A stretch of DNA of 64,000 nt, taken from the NCBI GenBank assembly GCA_021292105.1, contig CM037874.1, positions 31,698,800 through 31,762,799 of the forward strand. Direction: 5' to 3'. This document shows positions 14,001 to 23,345 of the stretch, piece by piece. Positions within the stretch are counted from its first letter, which is position 1. Each line of letters begins with the position of its first letter. The position numbers and the translations under genes are program-made. This DNA comes from Anadara kagoshimensis (lineage: Eukaryota > Mollusca > Bivalvia > Arcoida > Arcidae). Under the pieces are notes generated by a model that was given only the letters and a program-made list of their open reading frames with translations, did not search any database and was not told the origin of the DNA.

Positions 14001-15718
14001 TCAAGACCTGTGTTTTTGAGCCTCACCCGACACTTGAAAATTTTCTGAGATGATTTTCATTTCCTGTCCATACCAGAGCTATCAAAAGCTCATTACTGGA
14101 GTAGTCTTTCGAAGAGACTTAACTTTGTCAGTCAGCCATTTTTACGTTCAGGCTACGTCATATGACGTCACGTCAAGGGTGACAATTCACACAAAATACA
14201 ATAAAGGTAATTTAAAAACAAAATAATGTCGCAGATATCACCAGAAACATGTTCTTAGATATAAATGCTGTCAGTATTTACAATAAAAACAAACTTACCG
14301 ATCCATGTCCAAACTACAACCCAAAAAACAAAGCAAAATCTATAAAACTGGTAAAAATAAGTTTAACAGGCGAACTTCTACCAGGGAAGTGAGGTAGGAT
14401 GCTCCGGAAGGATAGGTACCGTCTGTGTAGAACTATGGGAAGTCAAATATATCTAAGGTAGTTTTGGATGCGTAGACATTATACTGAACAATACCGTGAT
14501 GACGGCCATGAAACGTTTTGAGGGCTTTGAAAAGCCTGGGTTTGGAATATCCATGCGTCAACAATTTATTTGAAAGCCGCGATTTTCTATTTTCTCGTTC
14601 GTCACAGAAGGTGATTCCCTAAAGGTAGAGTGTCGCGGTCAGCATCACTCAGAACGCTTTTGTCGTGTACATGTACAAGTTTTTTTCTTGTTAGGTGAAA
14701 TATAAGATGGATACATGTATTACAGTGGTTTTGTTTGCTTAAAATTATTACCGAATAAAGGCAGTTTCCCTTAGGTAAAAAATGACTATTTAAACTTTTT
14801 TTAATTTCTCCAATAAAACTCCCCAAAACAACAGTGAGGCACTGAAAAATTAAATCTACTTGTCCTTATCCACAAAATATCTGATAGTACCGCAATATAT
14901 AGTGTCTTTGCAATGTACATACTAGCTATTACCAGAATATCATAATGCAGGTTTTAGATTTCAGAACTTCAATTTTCCTAATGTTAAAGACAGAAAATGG
15001 TTTTCAAAAATGTAACAAAATCACCTCATTATGGCATATGGTTAAAGGTGAGACTGGTATAGTGCCTCAAGTTCGACCTGGTAGTTTGACCTTTAATTTG
15101 AATATAAGATAGAGTCAATATCCTGTGATTTAGGCAAGACAACAGGTTTCATTACCATAAACACCCGGTATCAAGTATCATATCATATTACTATCATCTG
15201 TCCTTATATATCAACTTTATAACCCCTAAATTACACAGTGGATATGTCCGTTTAAATATTCAAATTAAAGGTCACACGACCAGATCAAACTTGAAGCAAT
15301 ATATGGACTTACCTGCGGTAAAACACCAGACGGACACTAAATCAGTGCAGTTAGTTTGTGCTCTCTCAACTTCGTCCAGATTACAATCCCTGATAGCAGT
15401 ACTGTCGTTAGTACCACACCTAAGTCGGTATGACCACACGTCTTCCGAAGAATGGGAAAATAATGTGCTTGGAACCATCTTTCCAGAATATCTAAAACAA
15501 AAACGTATTTCACAGCAGGGGCGGATCTAGGATTTTTTAAAAAAAGGGGGGGGGGGGGGGTTGAGAACTATCCAGGATTTTTTTAAGGGGGGTTGAGAAC
15601 TATACAGGATTTTTTGAAAGGGGGGAAGAGAATTATATCAATGCTAGATGCGAGCTTCCAGAGACGATGGGTCTAGGGCAGAGCCCCGATGGGGGCCAAG
15701 AAAATAATTTTAATCAGC

Positions 15719-15778
<60 letters not shown>

Positions 15779-16564
15779 AAATTTTTCAAAGGGGGGATGC
15801 AATCCCCGCAACCCCTCCCCTAAATCCGCCACTGCACAGTTGTAATTGAGGTTTGTAAACATTTAGGTAAAGACAAACAACATTGACCTGTCCTCCTGAC
15901 CTTTTATTTTATAGAGGATAATCAATCCACCAAATACAAGGGTACCACTTCGATAGCTCAGTTAGTAGAGTGCTCGTTTCGTAGATCGTGGGTTCGAAAC
16001 CCGACCGGGTCTGTATCAAAACTTGAAAGTTGGTAGTGTCTGGTCTTTGGTCAAGTACTCGGCATTACGAAATGAAAGTCAGTGTAACTTATAATAAACA
16101 AACCTCCGTGTCACGGTGGGCTTGGCACGATTGTTACGCCACATAGCGGTGTTGCCGCATAAACGCGCCCAACACGTCTATGCGGGGAATTCCAACGCAT
16201 AAAGAGGTCCGCCACGTTTATGCGGCGGCGTTCAACGCATAAAGATGTGTTGCTTATGTGCGGCGCAAGGCTGCCTTTTTGACGCATAACGATGGCTAAA
16301 ATTAACGAGTTGGTATGAAATTTAAAAAGAGCTGATATCTCGACAAAAACGGTGATGGTGATATAAATTATGACGACGGCGGTGACAATTGAGAATTTAT
16401 GTTGTTGGTTTTGTTGATAATGGTAATAATAATACGAGGATGGGGACAGAGGCGATGAGAGCGCGACGACGATGTTACCGTCGTCGTGTCGACGGCGGTG
16501 GCGATTATGACTGTAATGTTGATGATCGTTAAATTGTGATTTTGGCAGAATTTCGACTTTTGCT

Positions 16565-16603
<39 letters not shown>

Positions 16604-19600
16604 GTAATAATAAAAATAATAATAATATAATGATGATCATCACGATGGTGGTGGTGCTTTTTGTGAAGGTGGTAATAATGATGGAGGTGTAAATGCAGGT
16701 GATGATAGCAATTGTTTTCTTTATGTGGCGGAATGTAGCCTTGTTGCCGCATAAAAGTTTTCTCTTTATGCGTTGAAATTCCCCGCATAGACGTGTTGGA
16801 ACACGTTTATGCGGCAACACCGCTATGTGGCGTAACACACGATAAAGAACCCTGCTGTATAATGCAATCAGTGCAACACACAGGAAAACTCTCTGCGGCT
16901 TTGTCTATTATAGCTGGCGATGTCTCGATATAAGTGAACTATCCATGACTGGGAGGTTAAACACCTTTATTTAACTCAATTCTCATAAAGTGCATATGGA
17001 TTAAATATTTCTATTGGATATGCAAAAACATAAGTTGAAGTTTTCCCGTAAAATGACATTATTCCGAGAATTTGTGAAGCGAAAGTGACATAAACATGTT
17101 CCATAACGTTATGTGGTCTTGATCACGTGTTACGCTGGAGAATTTTATTAGTAGATTCTACACTTACGGATAGCCAACCAATCTACATATTGTTCCAGCG
17201 TCTTCGTCAGTCCAGCCGTGGCTACAGACTGTCCCCCATGTCCCGTTACGTAATATTTCTACAATACCACGGTCTTGTTTAATTCCCCCGGTAAGTCGCA
17301 AATTGCTACCTGCTTAAAATAAATACAGAGAATTCAAAAACCTACCTTCTATCAGGTAATTAAAAAAAACGAACCTATTATATTAAAAAAATATGGAATT
17401 TGGCATTTAATAAACTGTCTAAAATGTGCAAAAATAGCATTGTCAATTTTAAATAAATTAAACCTTAAAATGATGTTTCTCCATAAATAAAAACAGAAAA
17501 AAACCGATAAAAAGGTGTTGTTTTTTCACATTTGAAAGTCCCAAAACCTACCCGCCAGCAGACGCTTAACAAAGAAAAAATGGCAAGGCCTAATACAAAA
17601 CGCGACTATTAGTAACATGCATGTTCATCACCACATACATGTATTGGCCCCGGTTTCACAATCTTAGCTAAGATTTTCCTTAACTAAAATTTTTCAAAAT
17701 GACAAATCTTTATAATTTTGTCAATTTTCAAGATATTCAGGAATTTAAGGTGTCATTTTAAAGATCACTTCTAGATTTCAAACATTTGCATTAGTTTTGG
17801 CGAAAAATATGCATCAGTAGTTCCTAAAAGAGTACCAAAATTTGCTAAATTTTAGTTAAGGAAAATCTTGACTAAGGAATAATTGTGAACCAGGGCATGT
17901 ACTACCAGTATTATACCATTTTCATGGCGATATGAACAATTTTACTCTGACCCCAGTGACAGTGCCGTATACCGTGTTTTGAATGTATTTTATAATTAAA
18001 TTTTTAAAAATGGTATATGGCAACAGAACTGATATATAAAATTCAGTTATGACAACATCAATATTCAATTACAGGGAATCGAGTGGCCGAAAAGGTGCCG
18101 AGGAGCCGAGCAGCCGAAAAGTTGCCGAGCTGTGGACAGCAGCTGCCGAAAAGGTGCCGAGTATAGACAACGAGGGGTCGAGATGTAGCTGCCGAGATAA
18201 GCTGCCGATTCGGCACTAATTCGGCACTAAAGTGTTAAACTTTCGACAGGCCTGTACTGTAAAATACAGTTATGACATTATGACATCAATATTCTTTTAA
18301 TAAAAAATAACACTGCGTCAAATAACTGGGATGAGCTGCCGATTTGTTATGCTACGTTCCCACTGTCGTGCGATCCGTTACGAACGCCACGATTGACCAT
18401 TCGTAGCTGATCTTGGAATTTCTCTGAAATTTCAGGTTTGGATACGAGGCGATGCGAGTCGATACGTTCTGATACGATTTGTTGCGCTCGGATGCGATAT
18501 GTTCACGATTTGTCAATTTCAGGTGTCACGATCTGTCATGATCTGATCTTCCGTTCAGATGCGATCACATACGTTCCGATAGGACTGTTTCGATTGAGTC
18601 CACGATTGAGTCTCGATCTGACACGATCATCACGATCGAGTTCCCCGAATTGGGACGATCTGATACGTTCAGATACGTGCAGATACGTTCCGATACGTTC
18701 TGATACGTTCATCAAGAACAAATGCGCTCCGTTACGATATAATACGATTGTGGTCGCGATGTCTTTCACGATCATGATTGAGGGTGATCACGATTTGAGC
18801 TACGACTGGACCCGACGGGTATAAATACAGCCCGACTGACCATGGGCTTCATTGTTTCTTGAACTTTTACAGAGCGTGGTGTTTGTATCGTCTAAGATCG
18901 ATCCCGATCACCACGATTTGGAAGCACGATTAGATGCGATCTGTCGCGCTTTGTTACGATGCAATACGATCTGATACGATGATCCCGATTGACAATTGAT
19001 CGTGTTGATCGTAGAAAATTTTTGAACCGTTCAAAAATTTTCTACGATTAACACGATTGCCACGACTGACCTCAAGATCTGATAAGATCTGATAGGATCA
19101 TCACGATTACTCCACGATTAAGACCACGATTTTAATCGTGGCGCGCATCGTGATAGTGGGAACGCCCCATTACATGTAACTATACATGTACACGTATGTG
19201 TTAAACTTTCGACAGGTCTGTACTGTACTTGATCTGATAAGATTCTCAATTAAGATAAAACAAAACAAAATCACACGTACTTGCATATTTATTATTATTT
19301 TATTTTTATTTAATTTTCAAAGTAAGCATGAAGATGACGGTATTACATACTTAAGAGATCTGTCGAAATTTTAACATTTAAGCTAGGAATTAGCGCCGTT
19401 GACTTTGCCATTCGTTAGCTATATCTCTTCAGTCTGTTGAAGTTGGTAGAGTGCTCACTCTGTAAGTGGGTGGTCGTGGGTTTGAACCCCGACCGGTTCT
19501 GACCCAAGACTTAAAAGTGGGTAGTGACTGTTCTTTCGCCAAGCACTCGGCATTGCGAAATCAAAGTCACGGTTCTTTCGGATGGAAATTTAAAATAAAC

Positions 19601-20521
19601 GAGGCCCCGTGTCACGGTGGGCTTGGCACGATAAAGAACCCTGCTGTATAATATCAGCGCAACGCACAGGCAAAATTTCTGCACTTTCGCCTATACCTGG
19701 CGACGTCTCGATATAAGTGAATTATTCTTGACTGGAACGTTAAACACCATTACTCACTCACTCACTCTTTCTGTTGAAACTGTAAAATCTATAGACCTTG
19801 CAAATGATGATGCTGGTGGTGCAAGTGGTGGTGGTGATAATGATTAAACACTTCCATTAAATTATTTTTTTAGTTATAAAATTGGAATATAAAGTGGTAC
19901 GCTAATTCGAATATACCACAAAGGAGGCGGTGGGGTGGAACTGGGGTGTGAATAATAATAATAAAAATATAAAATTATAATAATAATTTATATATTTGTA
20001 AGGTAGGGTGGCGTGAAGATGGTTAATCTTGAGCACATCTACATCTACATCTACATGTGTACACTGATTAAATTACAGGTGGTATAAACTCTTACAAAGC
20101 GAGTCTAAATGTAATAAAAAAATCTGTATAACGCAAGGCTACGTCAAAATTTAAAGTGGTTTTACTTATTTAATTCAGTTTCACCACCACCACTTTTATT
20201 TAAAAGCTTGTGACATCTATATTTTTTTTCAAAACTTTTATATGTAGTGCCATACAATATTGCTAAAAGTTGCCAAATTTAAGAAAAATGAAAATCTTAG
20301 TTATGGTATGATTATGAATGGGGTTCTGATAGTTATTATAAAACCTGTAACTGAAAACCCCAAACAGGAAGTACAAATAATGATATAAAAACCGTACATA
20401 AACCGTAAACCCGGATACAGCGACAGATGTCACATTATGATAAATGGAACAACAACTTCCACGAAAAACGACAGATTGTAAAAAACGAAAACAATGGATA
20501 TAATAGATTATAGTTAATTAT

Positions 20522-20571
<50 letters not shown>

Positions 20572-20693
20572 TGTTCTACATGCTCCCAACATTTAAATAC
20601 TGAAAGTTTCCTCACATTGTTTAAGGTAACGAAAACACGCATTTCTAATGAATCTCACATTGTCCCTATTTTACACTGTTAAAATATCCATTT

Positions 20694-20762
<69 letters not shown>

Positions 20763-21145
20763 AAAACTGAAATTGATGTAACAGAACTAATATGCATATT
20801 AGCTCAGTAAATGCCCAAGTTTCTTATAATCTTTAGTGTCGCAATCAAAATATAAATGTATATAATTAAGTTAACTATCTTAGTAATATTCATCCATATA
20901 TTATTATTATTATTATTATTATTAATGCCCTATCACTTGCAAAAATTATAATATGACGACTTTGTAATTTTATAATTTTTTAAATATTTCATTCAGGAAA
21001 TTTAAAAACTTATAATATGACACAAACCATTGAAATGTTTAGAAATGCCGTTCCTTCTACTTCAGACAGTGCCTCAGCCACAGTACTCGCGGTTTTTGTG
21101 TTCTATGTCAAACAACCTTAATTTGCTTAGACTGCCTGCGCCAAT

Positions 21146-21188
<43 letters not shown>

Positions 21189-21410
21189 ATGGAGATAATA
21201 TTTGTCCCCAAATCAACGTGTGTGTGTGTGTGTGTGGTGTGTGTGTGTGTGTGTGTGTGATATCGAGCTAATGTTTGTCCCCAAATCAACTCTCTCTCTC
21301 TCTCTCTCTGATATGGGAAAATGTTTGTTCCAAAATCAACGTCCCTCTCTCTCTGATATGGAGATAATATGTGTCCCCAAATCTCCCCCTCTCTCTCTCT
21401 CTCTCTCCGA

Positions 21411-21460
<50 letters not shown>

Positions 21461-21512
21461 CAGCTTATAACTTACCAGTAACATGACATGTGTATACCAG
21501 GAATACAAACAT
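4854..21512 (-). CDS. SRCR-TSP1-LDLa multidomain extracellular protein, ten exons, 3' end outside window
   Basis: Ten minus-strand exons join in phase: 21512-21476 (leader, tentative), 17309-17168, 15491-15313, 13839-13698, 13053-12881, 11179-11042, 10654-10481, 9600-9427, 7232-7071 and 4970-4854. They give at least 479 codons in the order leader, SRCR, SRCR, four TSP1, LDLa. Each exon has an AG acceptor and GT donor, and domain-boundary introns are phase 1, as in shuffled extracellular modules. Both SRCR domains show six cysteines and a two-exon structure, which is the group A pattern. The last exon ends in phase 1 with no stop, so more exons lie left of position 1. Known families with these modules bind ligands at the cell surface or in haemolymph; a role in recognition or adhesion is inferred. 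No membrane segment is seen, so secreted versus anchored is open. Introns carry at least five MITEs, a SINE interrupted by a DNA element, and (CT)n tracts. The domains are certain; the gene ends are not. Confidence 0.85.
4975..7060. other. Intron between TSP1 repeat 4 and the LDLa exon
   Basis: Contains a SINE tail fragment at 5284-5345, a poly-C tract at 5847-5859 and an imperfect palindrome at 6828-6950 (GCGAAGGAGC / CCTTCGCAAT). An open frame of 104 codons at 6184-6498 (plus strand) has no recognisable family features. Confidence 0.45.
7071..7232 (-). CDS. Exon: TSP1 repeat 4
   Basis: 162 bp, phase 1 on both sides, donor GTAAGT. It encodes VWGFWSQWSACNAECDCG, IRSRQC, GGNCTGEE, KTCLTDKLC. 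The CSxTCG motif is altered to CNAECDCG, adding a cysteine, so the fold should be TSP1-like but the usual O-fucose site is missing. Confidence 0.9.
7454..7665. mobile_element. MITE, 212 bp, about 40-bp TIRs
   Basis: The ends TAATTGACGTATCGCCGGTC and, inverted, TAATTGACGGATCGCAGTCC extend through CACGCC and ATGTT to CGACA with a few mismatches. TA may be the target duplication. It lies in an intron of the SRCR gene. The long shared ends give an apparent open frame on both strands that is not a gene. Confidence 0.65.
8941..9119 (+). mobile_element. Palindromic mariner-type MITE, copy 1
   Basis: 179 bp bounded by TA on both sides. It starts CAGTCAACCCTGTATATAAA and ends CAGGTTGGACTG. The TIRs are about 27 bp and imperfect. 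The TA target and CAGT termini fit Tc1/mariner. Four more copies are in this window. Confidence 0.75.
9427..9600 (-). CDS. Exon: TSP1 repeat 3
   Basis: 174 bp, phase 1 on both sides, donor GTATATG. It encodes NWSDWSKWTDCSVTCGNG, QLRNREC, EYGGLNCSG and VCYTGVECP. The WxxWxxW series (candidate C-mannosylation sites) and CSVTCGNG (typical O-fucosylation context) are complete. Same length and closest in sequence to repeat 2, so probably a tandem exon duplicate. Confidence 0.94.
9786..9940. mobile_element. Mutator-like MITE, 155 bp, 9-bp target duplication
   Basis: Ends TAGTCCGACTAATCAGCCCA and, inverted, TAGTCCGACTAATCGGCCCA. It is flanked by ACTCAAATA at 9777-9785 and 9941-9949. It is an internally deleted relative of the 1447-bp element at 27817-29263. 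The 9-bp duplication fits MULE elements. Confidence 0.8.
10150..10339. mobile_element. MITE of the GGCAAACAACATTGACC family, copy 1
   Basis: Left end GTATAGGCAAACAACATTGA and right end GTTTGCCTATAC form TIRs of about 38 bp that continue into CTTGACCTTT / AAAGGTCAAG. Related copies: 44846-45080, 59350-59585 and a left-end fragment at 15868-15905. Confidence 0.7.
10481..10654 (-). CDS. Exon: TSP1 repeat 2
   Basis: 174 bp, phase 1 on both sides, acceptor TTGTAG, donor GTATGA. It encodes NWGAWRNWTHCPVTCGDS, ETRSRDC, GGMNCSG and ECTIGQPC. WxxW and six cysteines are present. MNCSG carries an N-x-S sequon. Confidence 0.93.
10981..11028 (+). repeat. (AG)n microsatellite
   Basis: An uninterrupted AG tract of about 48 bp, intronic, 14 bp past the donor of TSP1 exon 1. 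Confidence 0.95.
11042..11179 (-). CDS. Exon: TSP1 repeat 1
   Basis: 138 bp, phase 1 on both sides. It encodes WREWTNCSKPCGGGKRIR, then C-E-K-D, C-A-L-N, C-N-E-H-S-C-P: a WxxW motif, CSxxCGxGxxxR and six cysteines. It is the shortest of the four TSP1 repeats. An (AG)n tract lies just beyond the donor at 10981-11028. Confidence 0.92.
12195..12372 (+). mobile_element. Palindromic mariner-type MITE, copy 2
   Basis: Same family as 8941-9119, starting CAGTCAACCCTGTCTATAAA after TA. The right end is diverged (GGAATG), and the TA is lost. Confidence 0.7.
12881..13839 (-). CDS. Exons: SRCR domain 2 (13839-13698 and 13053-12881)
   Basis: The first exon (142 bp) encodes GIILLDG, GRVEML, GTIC and CNMIGY. 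The second (173 bp) encodes FGGIVNRRSAYG, ILLDDVHCTG, SCNH, DCSQEE and VGVTCF. The junction splits an Arg codon CG/T. Six cysteines in group A spacing. The 644-bp intron between the halves carries a palindromic mariner-type MITE at 13101-13276. Confidence 0.92.
13101..13276 (+). mobile_element. Palindromic mariner-type MITE, copy 3
   Basis: Same family. The left end has decayed (TAGTCGAACCTG); the right end GGTTGGACTG is followed by TA. It lies inside the intron that splits SRCR domain 2. Confidence 0.7.
14284..14590 (-). mobile_element. Retroelement tail fragment (family of 53.6 kb)
   Basis: Contains ACCAGGGAAGTGAGG, GCTCCGGAAGG and CCGTGATGACGGCCATGAAA, all shared with the copy at 53616-54307. 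Diverged, 5'-truncated, in an intron of the SRCR gene. Confidence 0.65.
15313..15491 (-). CDS. Exon: SRCR domain 1, C-terminal half
   Basis: 179 bp, acceptor TTTTAG, donor GTAAGTCC. It encodes YSGKMVPSTLF, then cysteines in LRCG, RDC, TNC and VWC. With the previous exon this makes a complete six-cysteine SRCR domain. The core is more divergent than usual: the common GPILLD stretch is replaced by SSEDVWSYRL. Confidence 0.9.
15540..15840. repeat. G-run and (CT)n tract
   Basis: G-runs at 15546-15560 and nearby, then (CT)n at 15722-15777, with TCTAGGATTTTTT at one side and CCTAAATCCGCC at the other. CTAGGATTT against AAATCCG hints at a small inverted-repeat element whose middle has been filled by the microsatellite. 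Confidence 0.45.
15944..16980 (+). mobile_element. SINE interrupted by a 706-bp TIR element
   Basis: The SINE head (AGCTCAGTTAGTAGAGTGCT, B box GTGGGTTCGAAACC) and body run to 16131. They resume at 16838 with the same six bases CACGAT and continue through GATAAAGAACCCTGCTGTAT to the tail GTTAAACACC near 16960. It lies in an SRCR-gene intron. Confidence 0.8.
16132..16837. mobile_element. Non-autonomous DNA element, 706 bp, about 75-bp TIRs, 6-bp target duplication
   Basis: The ends TGTTACGCCACATAGCGGTG are perfectly inverted for the first 34 bp, and similarity extends to about 75 bp with a few mismatches. Target duplication CACGAT at 16126-16131 and 16838-16843. The interior has CGCATAAA repeats in both directions and an (AAT)n tract at 16568-16610. 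Low-complexity open frames on the minus strand are not genes. The superfamily is undecided. Confidence 0.8.
17168..17309 (-). CDS. Exon: SRCR domain 1, N-terminal half
   Basis: 142 bp, phase 1 in and phase 2 out, with acceptor AAGCAG and donor GTAAGTG. It encodes LRLTGG, RGIVEIL, GTWGTVC and a C-R-L-V-G-Y motif, the classic first half of an SRCR domain with two of its six cysteines (TVC and TIC). It joins the exon at 15491-15313 to complete the domain through a Pro codon split CC/A. Confidence 0.9.
17646..17896. mobile_element. MITE, about 250 bp, about 50-bp TIRs
   Basis: CCCCGGTTTCACAATCTTAG with AAGATTTTCCTTAACTAAAA at the left is inverted at the right as TTTTAGTTAAGGAAAATCTT and TTGTGAACCAGGG. 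CATGTA occurs at both flanks and may be the target duplication. It lies 5' of the first SRCR exon. Confidence 0.65.
18071..18200 (+). repeat. Degenerate GCCGAAAAGGTGCCGAG tandem repeat
   Basis: About six irregular units of GCCGA(AAAGGT) type, next to the PIF-like element. Confidence 0.5.
18350..19169. mobile_element. PIF/Harbinger-like element filled with degenerate CACGAT/ATACG motifs
   Basis: The left end TGCTACGTTCCCACTGTCGT and inverted right end TGGGGCGTTCCCACTATCAC are flanked by TTA (18347-18349 and 19170-19172), the 3-bp TWA target of PIF/Harbinger. The 820-bp interior is almost wholly degenerate repeats around GATACGTTC and CACGATTG. Open frames here (for example 18438-18824) come from the repeat. 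Confidence 0.6.
19425..19765 (+). mobile_element. tRNA-derived SINE, full length
   Basis: Same family as 3065-3402 in the plus direction: head GAAGTTGGTAGAGTGCTCAC, B box GTGGGTTTGAACCCC, body CAAGCACTCGGCATTGCGAA, tail GTTAAACACCATTACTCACT. The open frame across it equals the one in the 3.1-kb copy, a sign of shared SINE sequence and not of a gene. Confidence 0.85.
19770..21000. other. Gene-free stretch with (AG)n tracts
   Basis: No gene seen. (AG)n at 20524-20569 and 20695-20758, (ATT)n near 20899-20924, and an (ATCTAC)n stretch at 20036-20055. Confidence 0.5.
21151..21457 (+). repeat. Microsatellite island with a repeated spacer
   Basis: (CT)n and (TG)n tracts alternate with a conserved spacer of about 32 bp (GATATGGAGATAATATTTGT then CCCCAAATC) seen three to four times. 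The long open frames across it on both strands are repeat artefacts. Confidence 0.85.
21476..21512 (-). CDS. Possible leader exon of the SRCR-TSP1-LDLa gene
   Basis: Reading left from 21512 gives ATG then MFVFLVYTCHVT plus one base, ending at a GTAAGT donor in phase 1. That is the phase needed to join the first SRCR exon (17309), making a Gly codon at the junction. The peptide is short but hydrophobic. Just upstream (minus strand) a TTACAG stands before GTAATG, so this could instead be an internal mini-exon with the true start further right. The 4.2 kb gap to the next exon and the short leader keep confidence modest. Confidence 0.4.
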
Positions 21513-21599
21513 TACCTGTAAGTATAGTAAATGTAAGGATAAAACTATTATATCATGTCTGATTTGAATTGTATAAAATACCCGTATTTACAAGTTGAC

Positions 21600-21642
21600 C
21601 ACACCCACACACAACCACCCCCCCCCCCCCCACACACACACA
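21600..21642 (+). repeat. C-rich and (CA)n tract
   Basis: ACCACACCCACAC leads to a run of C and then (AC)n. Confidence 0.8.
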
Positions 21643-21809
21643 CAGAATTGCAGTTCCTGCTCTGGGTTTGCTAACTTAATTTGACATTTTCCCTTGAAAA
21701 AGACTTTCAATTTTTTACGGTAAAAATAATGAATTTCATATTTTGCTGGTTGTGGTTATTTTTAGAATATATTCCATTGTTTCACTGTTATTTCTATGAA
21801 GAGAAAGGC

Positions 21810-21895
21810 TGATTGATTGAATGAAGTGTTACGTCTCAGTCAAGAATATCCCTCTTATATCGAGACATTGCCAGCTATAGGTATAGTGGCAGATA
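21810..21895 (-). mobile_element. SINE tail fragment
   Basis: GTGTTACGTCTCAGTCAAGA through TCTTATATCGAGACATTGCC matches the 3' part of the SINE at 3065-3402. No head is present. Confidence 0.6.
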
Positions 21896-22065
21896 TTTAC
21901 TGTCGAGATATATATAGCTGACGCGCGGCCAAGATCAGCTGAAGATTTGGCATTAATTCGTTAGTATAGAGTTGTAATTGTACTTTACTATTATTCAATA
22001 TATGTGTTGATGATTTACATGCATTACGTGACTTTTATATGTTGTCCATACACAATATATATATA

Positions 22066-22246
22066 ATGAGAGAGAGAGAGAGAGAGAGAGAGACTTTTAT
22101 TGGAAAACAAAGATTACGATACATTTTTTTTAAATCGATGTTTAATGTATATATACAATAACAAAGAGAGAGAGAGACAGAGAGAGTGAGAGAGAGAGTG
22201 ACATCTATTGGAAGAGAGAGAGAGAGAGAGAGTGACATCTATTGGA

Positions 22247-22277
<31 letters not shown>

Positions 22278-22354
22278 TAGAGAGAGAGAGAGACTGTGAC
22301 ATTTATTGGAAAACAAAGATTACGATACATTTCTTTTTATCTACTTTTTTGTCT

Positions 22355-22434
<80 letters not shown>
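22066..22434 (+). repeat. Microsatellite island (AG)n/(TG)n with a repeated spacer
   Basis: (AG)n tracts are split by copies of GTGACATCTATTGGAAG and by a longer spacer ATTGGAAAACAAAGATTACG seen twice; it ends in (TG)18. Confidence 0.85.
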
Positions 22435-22439
<5 letters not shown>

Positions 22440-22639
22440 TTTTAGAATAAAGAAATAAGAAGACAAAATTTTGAAAAGAAAAAATACCTCAAATTTGTAA
22501 GCTTCCATCATAATGTTGAGTGGATGAACATTTGGTCTATAGGAAGATAAATTTCAGAGAAAGAGATGTTATTTATATGTCAGAACAACTATCACCGGAT
22601 AATGTCAAGAGTTACACTTACACTTAAATAATCAAAACT

Positions 22640-23345
22640 CTCTTAAAATCATGATTTAACATGTACTAATGCGTAAAAAATACGACTGTAACTTTGTGCC
22701 AAAAAGATACAAAAGAAAACGATGAACGGAAAATAAGCATAAAGTCCTTTGACGTTGCCCAACGTTTGTCGACACTCGTCTAACTTTCTTGTTACTTGTG
22801 TCTAACGTTCTCGGCTTTCCCCTGCGTTTTTGAAACACGTTACTCGAATGCTGGTGAGAACGTTGTAGAGTGACAGGTCCTTAAGATATCTATTATGACC
22901 GTCCGTCCGTCCGTCCGTCATTCTACACCTTCTTCTTTAGTGTCTAGCATACTCAACTGCCTACCGTAAACAAATCTCGGAGATGTTGCAGCACATTAAC
23001 CCCCATCTCTGAACTGCTGGTACAAACTGATACAGATTTGGAAATACGCATGTAATACGCATTGGATAAGTTGGCTGTACGCTCATAACACGTTAGGCAT
23101 AAGTTAAGTACGTTAGACTGTCGTTAGATCTACTATCATAACGTTAGCCATTTGTTAGACACACGTTTAGTATACGCTCCTCTAACGCTAGGTTTCCTGA
23201 CCCACTCAATTTCAACGTATGAGAAGCGTACTCGAAGTATGAGTAACGTAACTTCAGCGTACCTCTAGCGTGTTCAGTGTATGAGGAACGTATGAAGAGC
23301 GTAAAATGCATACGTCGGCATACGCTGAAAATTTAGTGCCACCTG
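22640..23345. repeat. Degenerate ACGTTAG / GCGTATGAG repeat tract
   Basis: From about 23070 to 23340 the sequence is dominated by imperfect units around AACGTTAGAC and AGCGTATGAGGAACGTA. It recalls the decamer-filled element at 18350-19169, but no TIRs were found. (CCGT)n occurs at 22900-22919. Confidence 0.5.

Noticed and set aside
16111-16838. Open frames of 225 and 156 codons, minus strand, His- and Leu/Ile-rich
   Set aside because: They are translations of the (AAT)n and GATGATG tracts inside the 706-bp TIR element and run through its termini.
21074-21508. Open frame of 144 codons rich in Arg-Glu
   Set aside because: Translation of (AG)n microsatellites. Only the first 12 codons at the right-hand end are kept, as a tentative leader exon.
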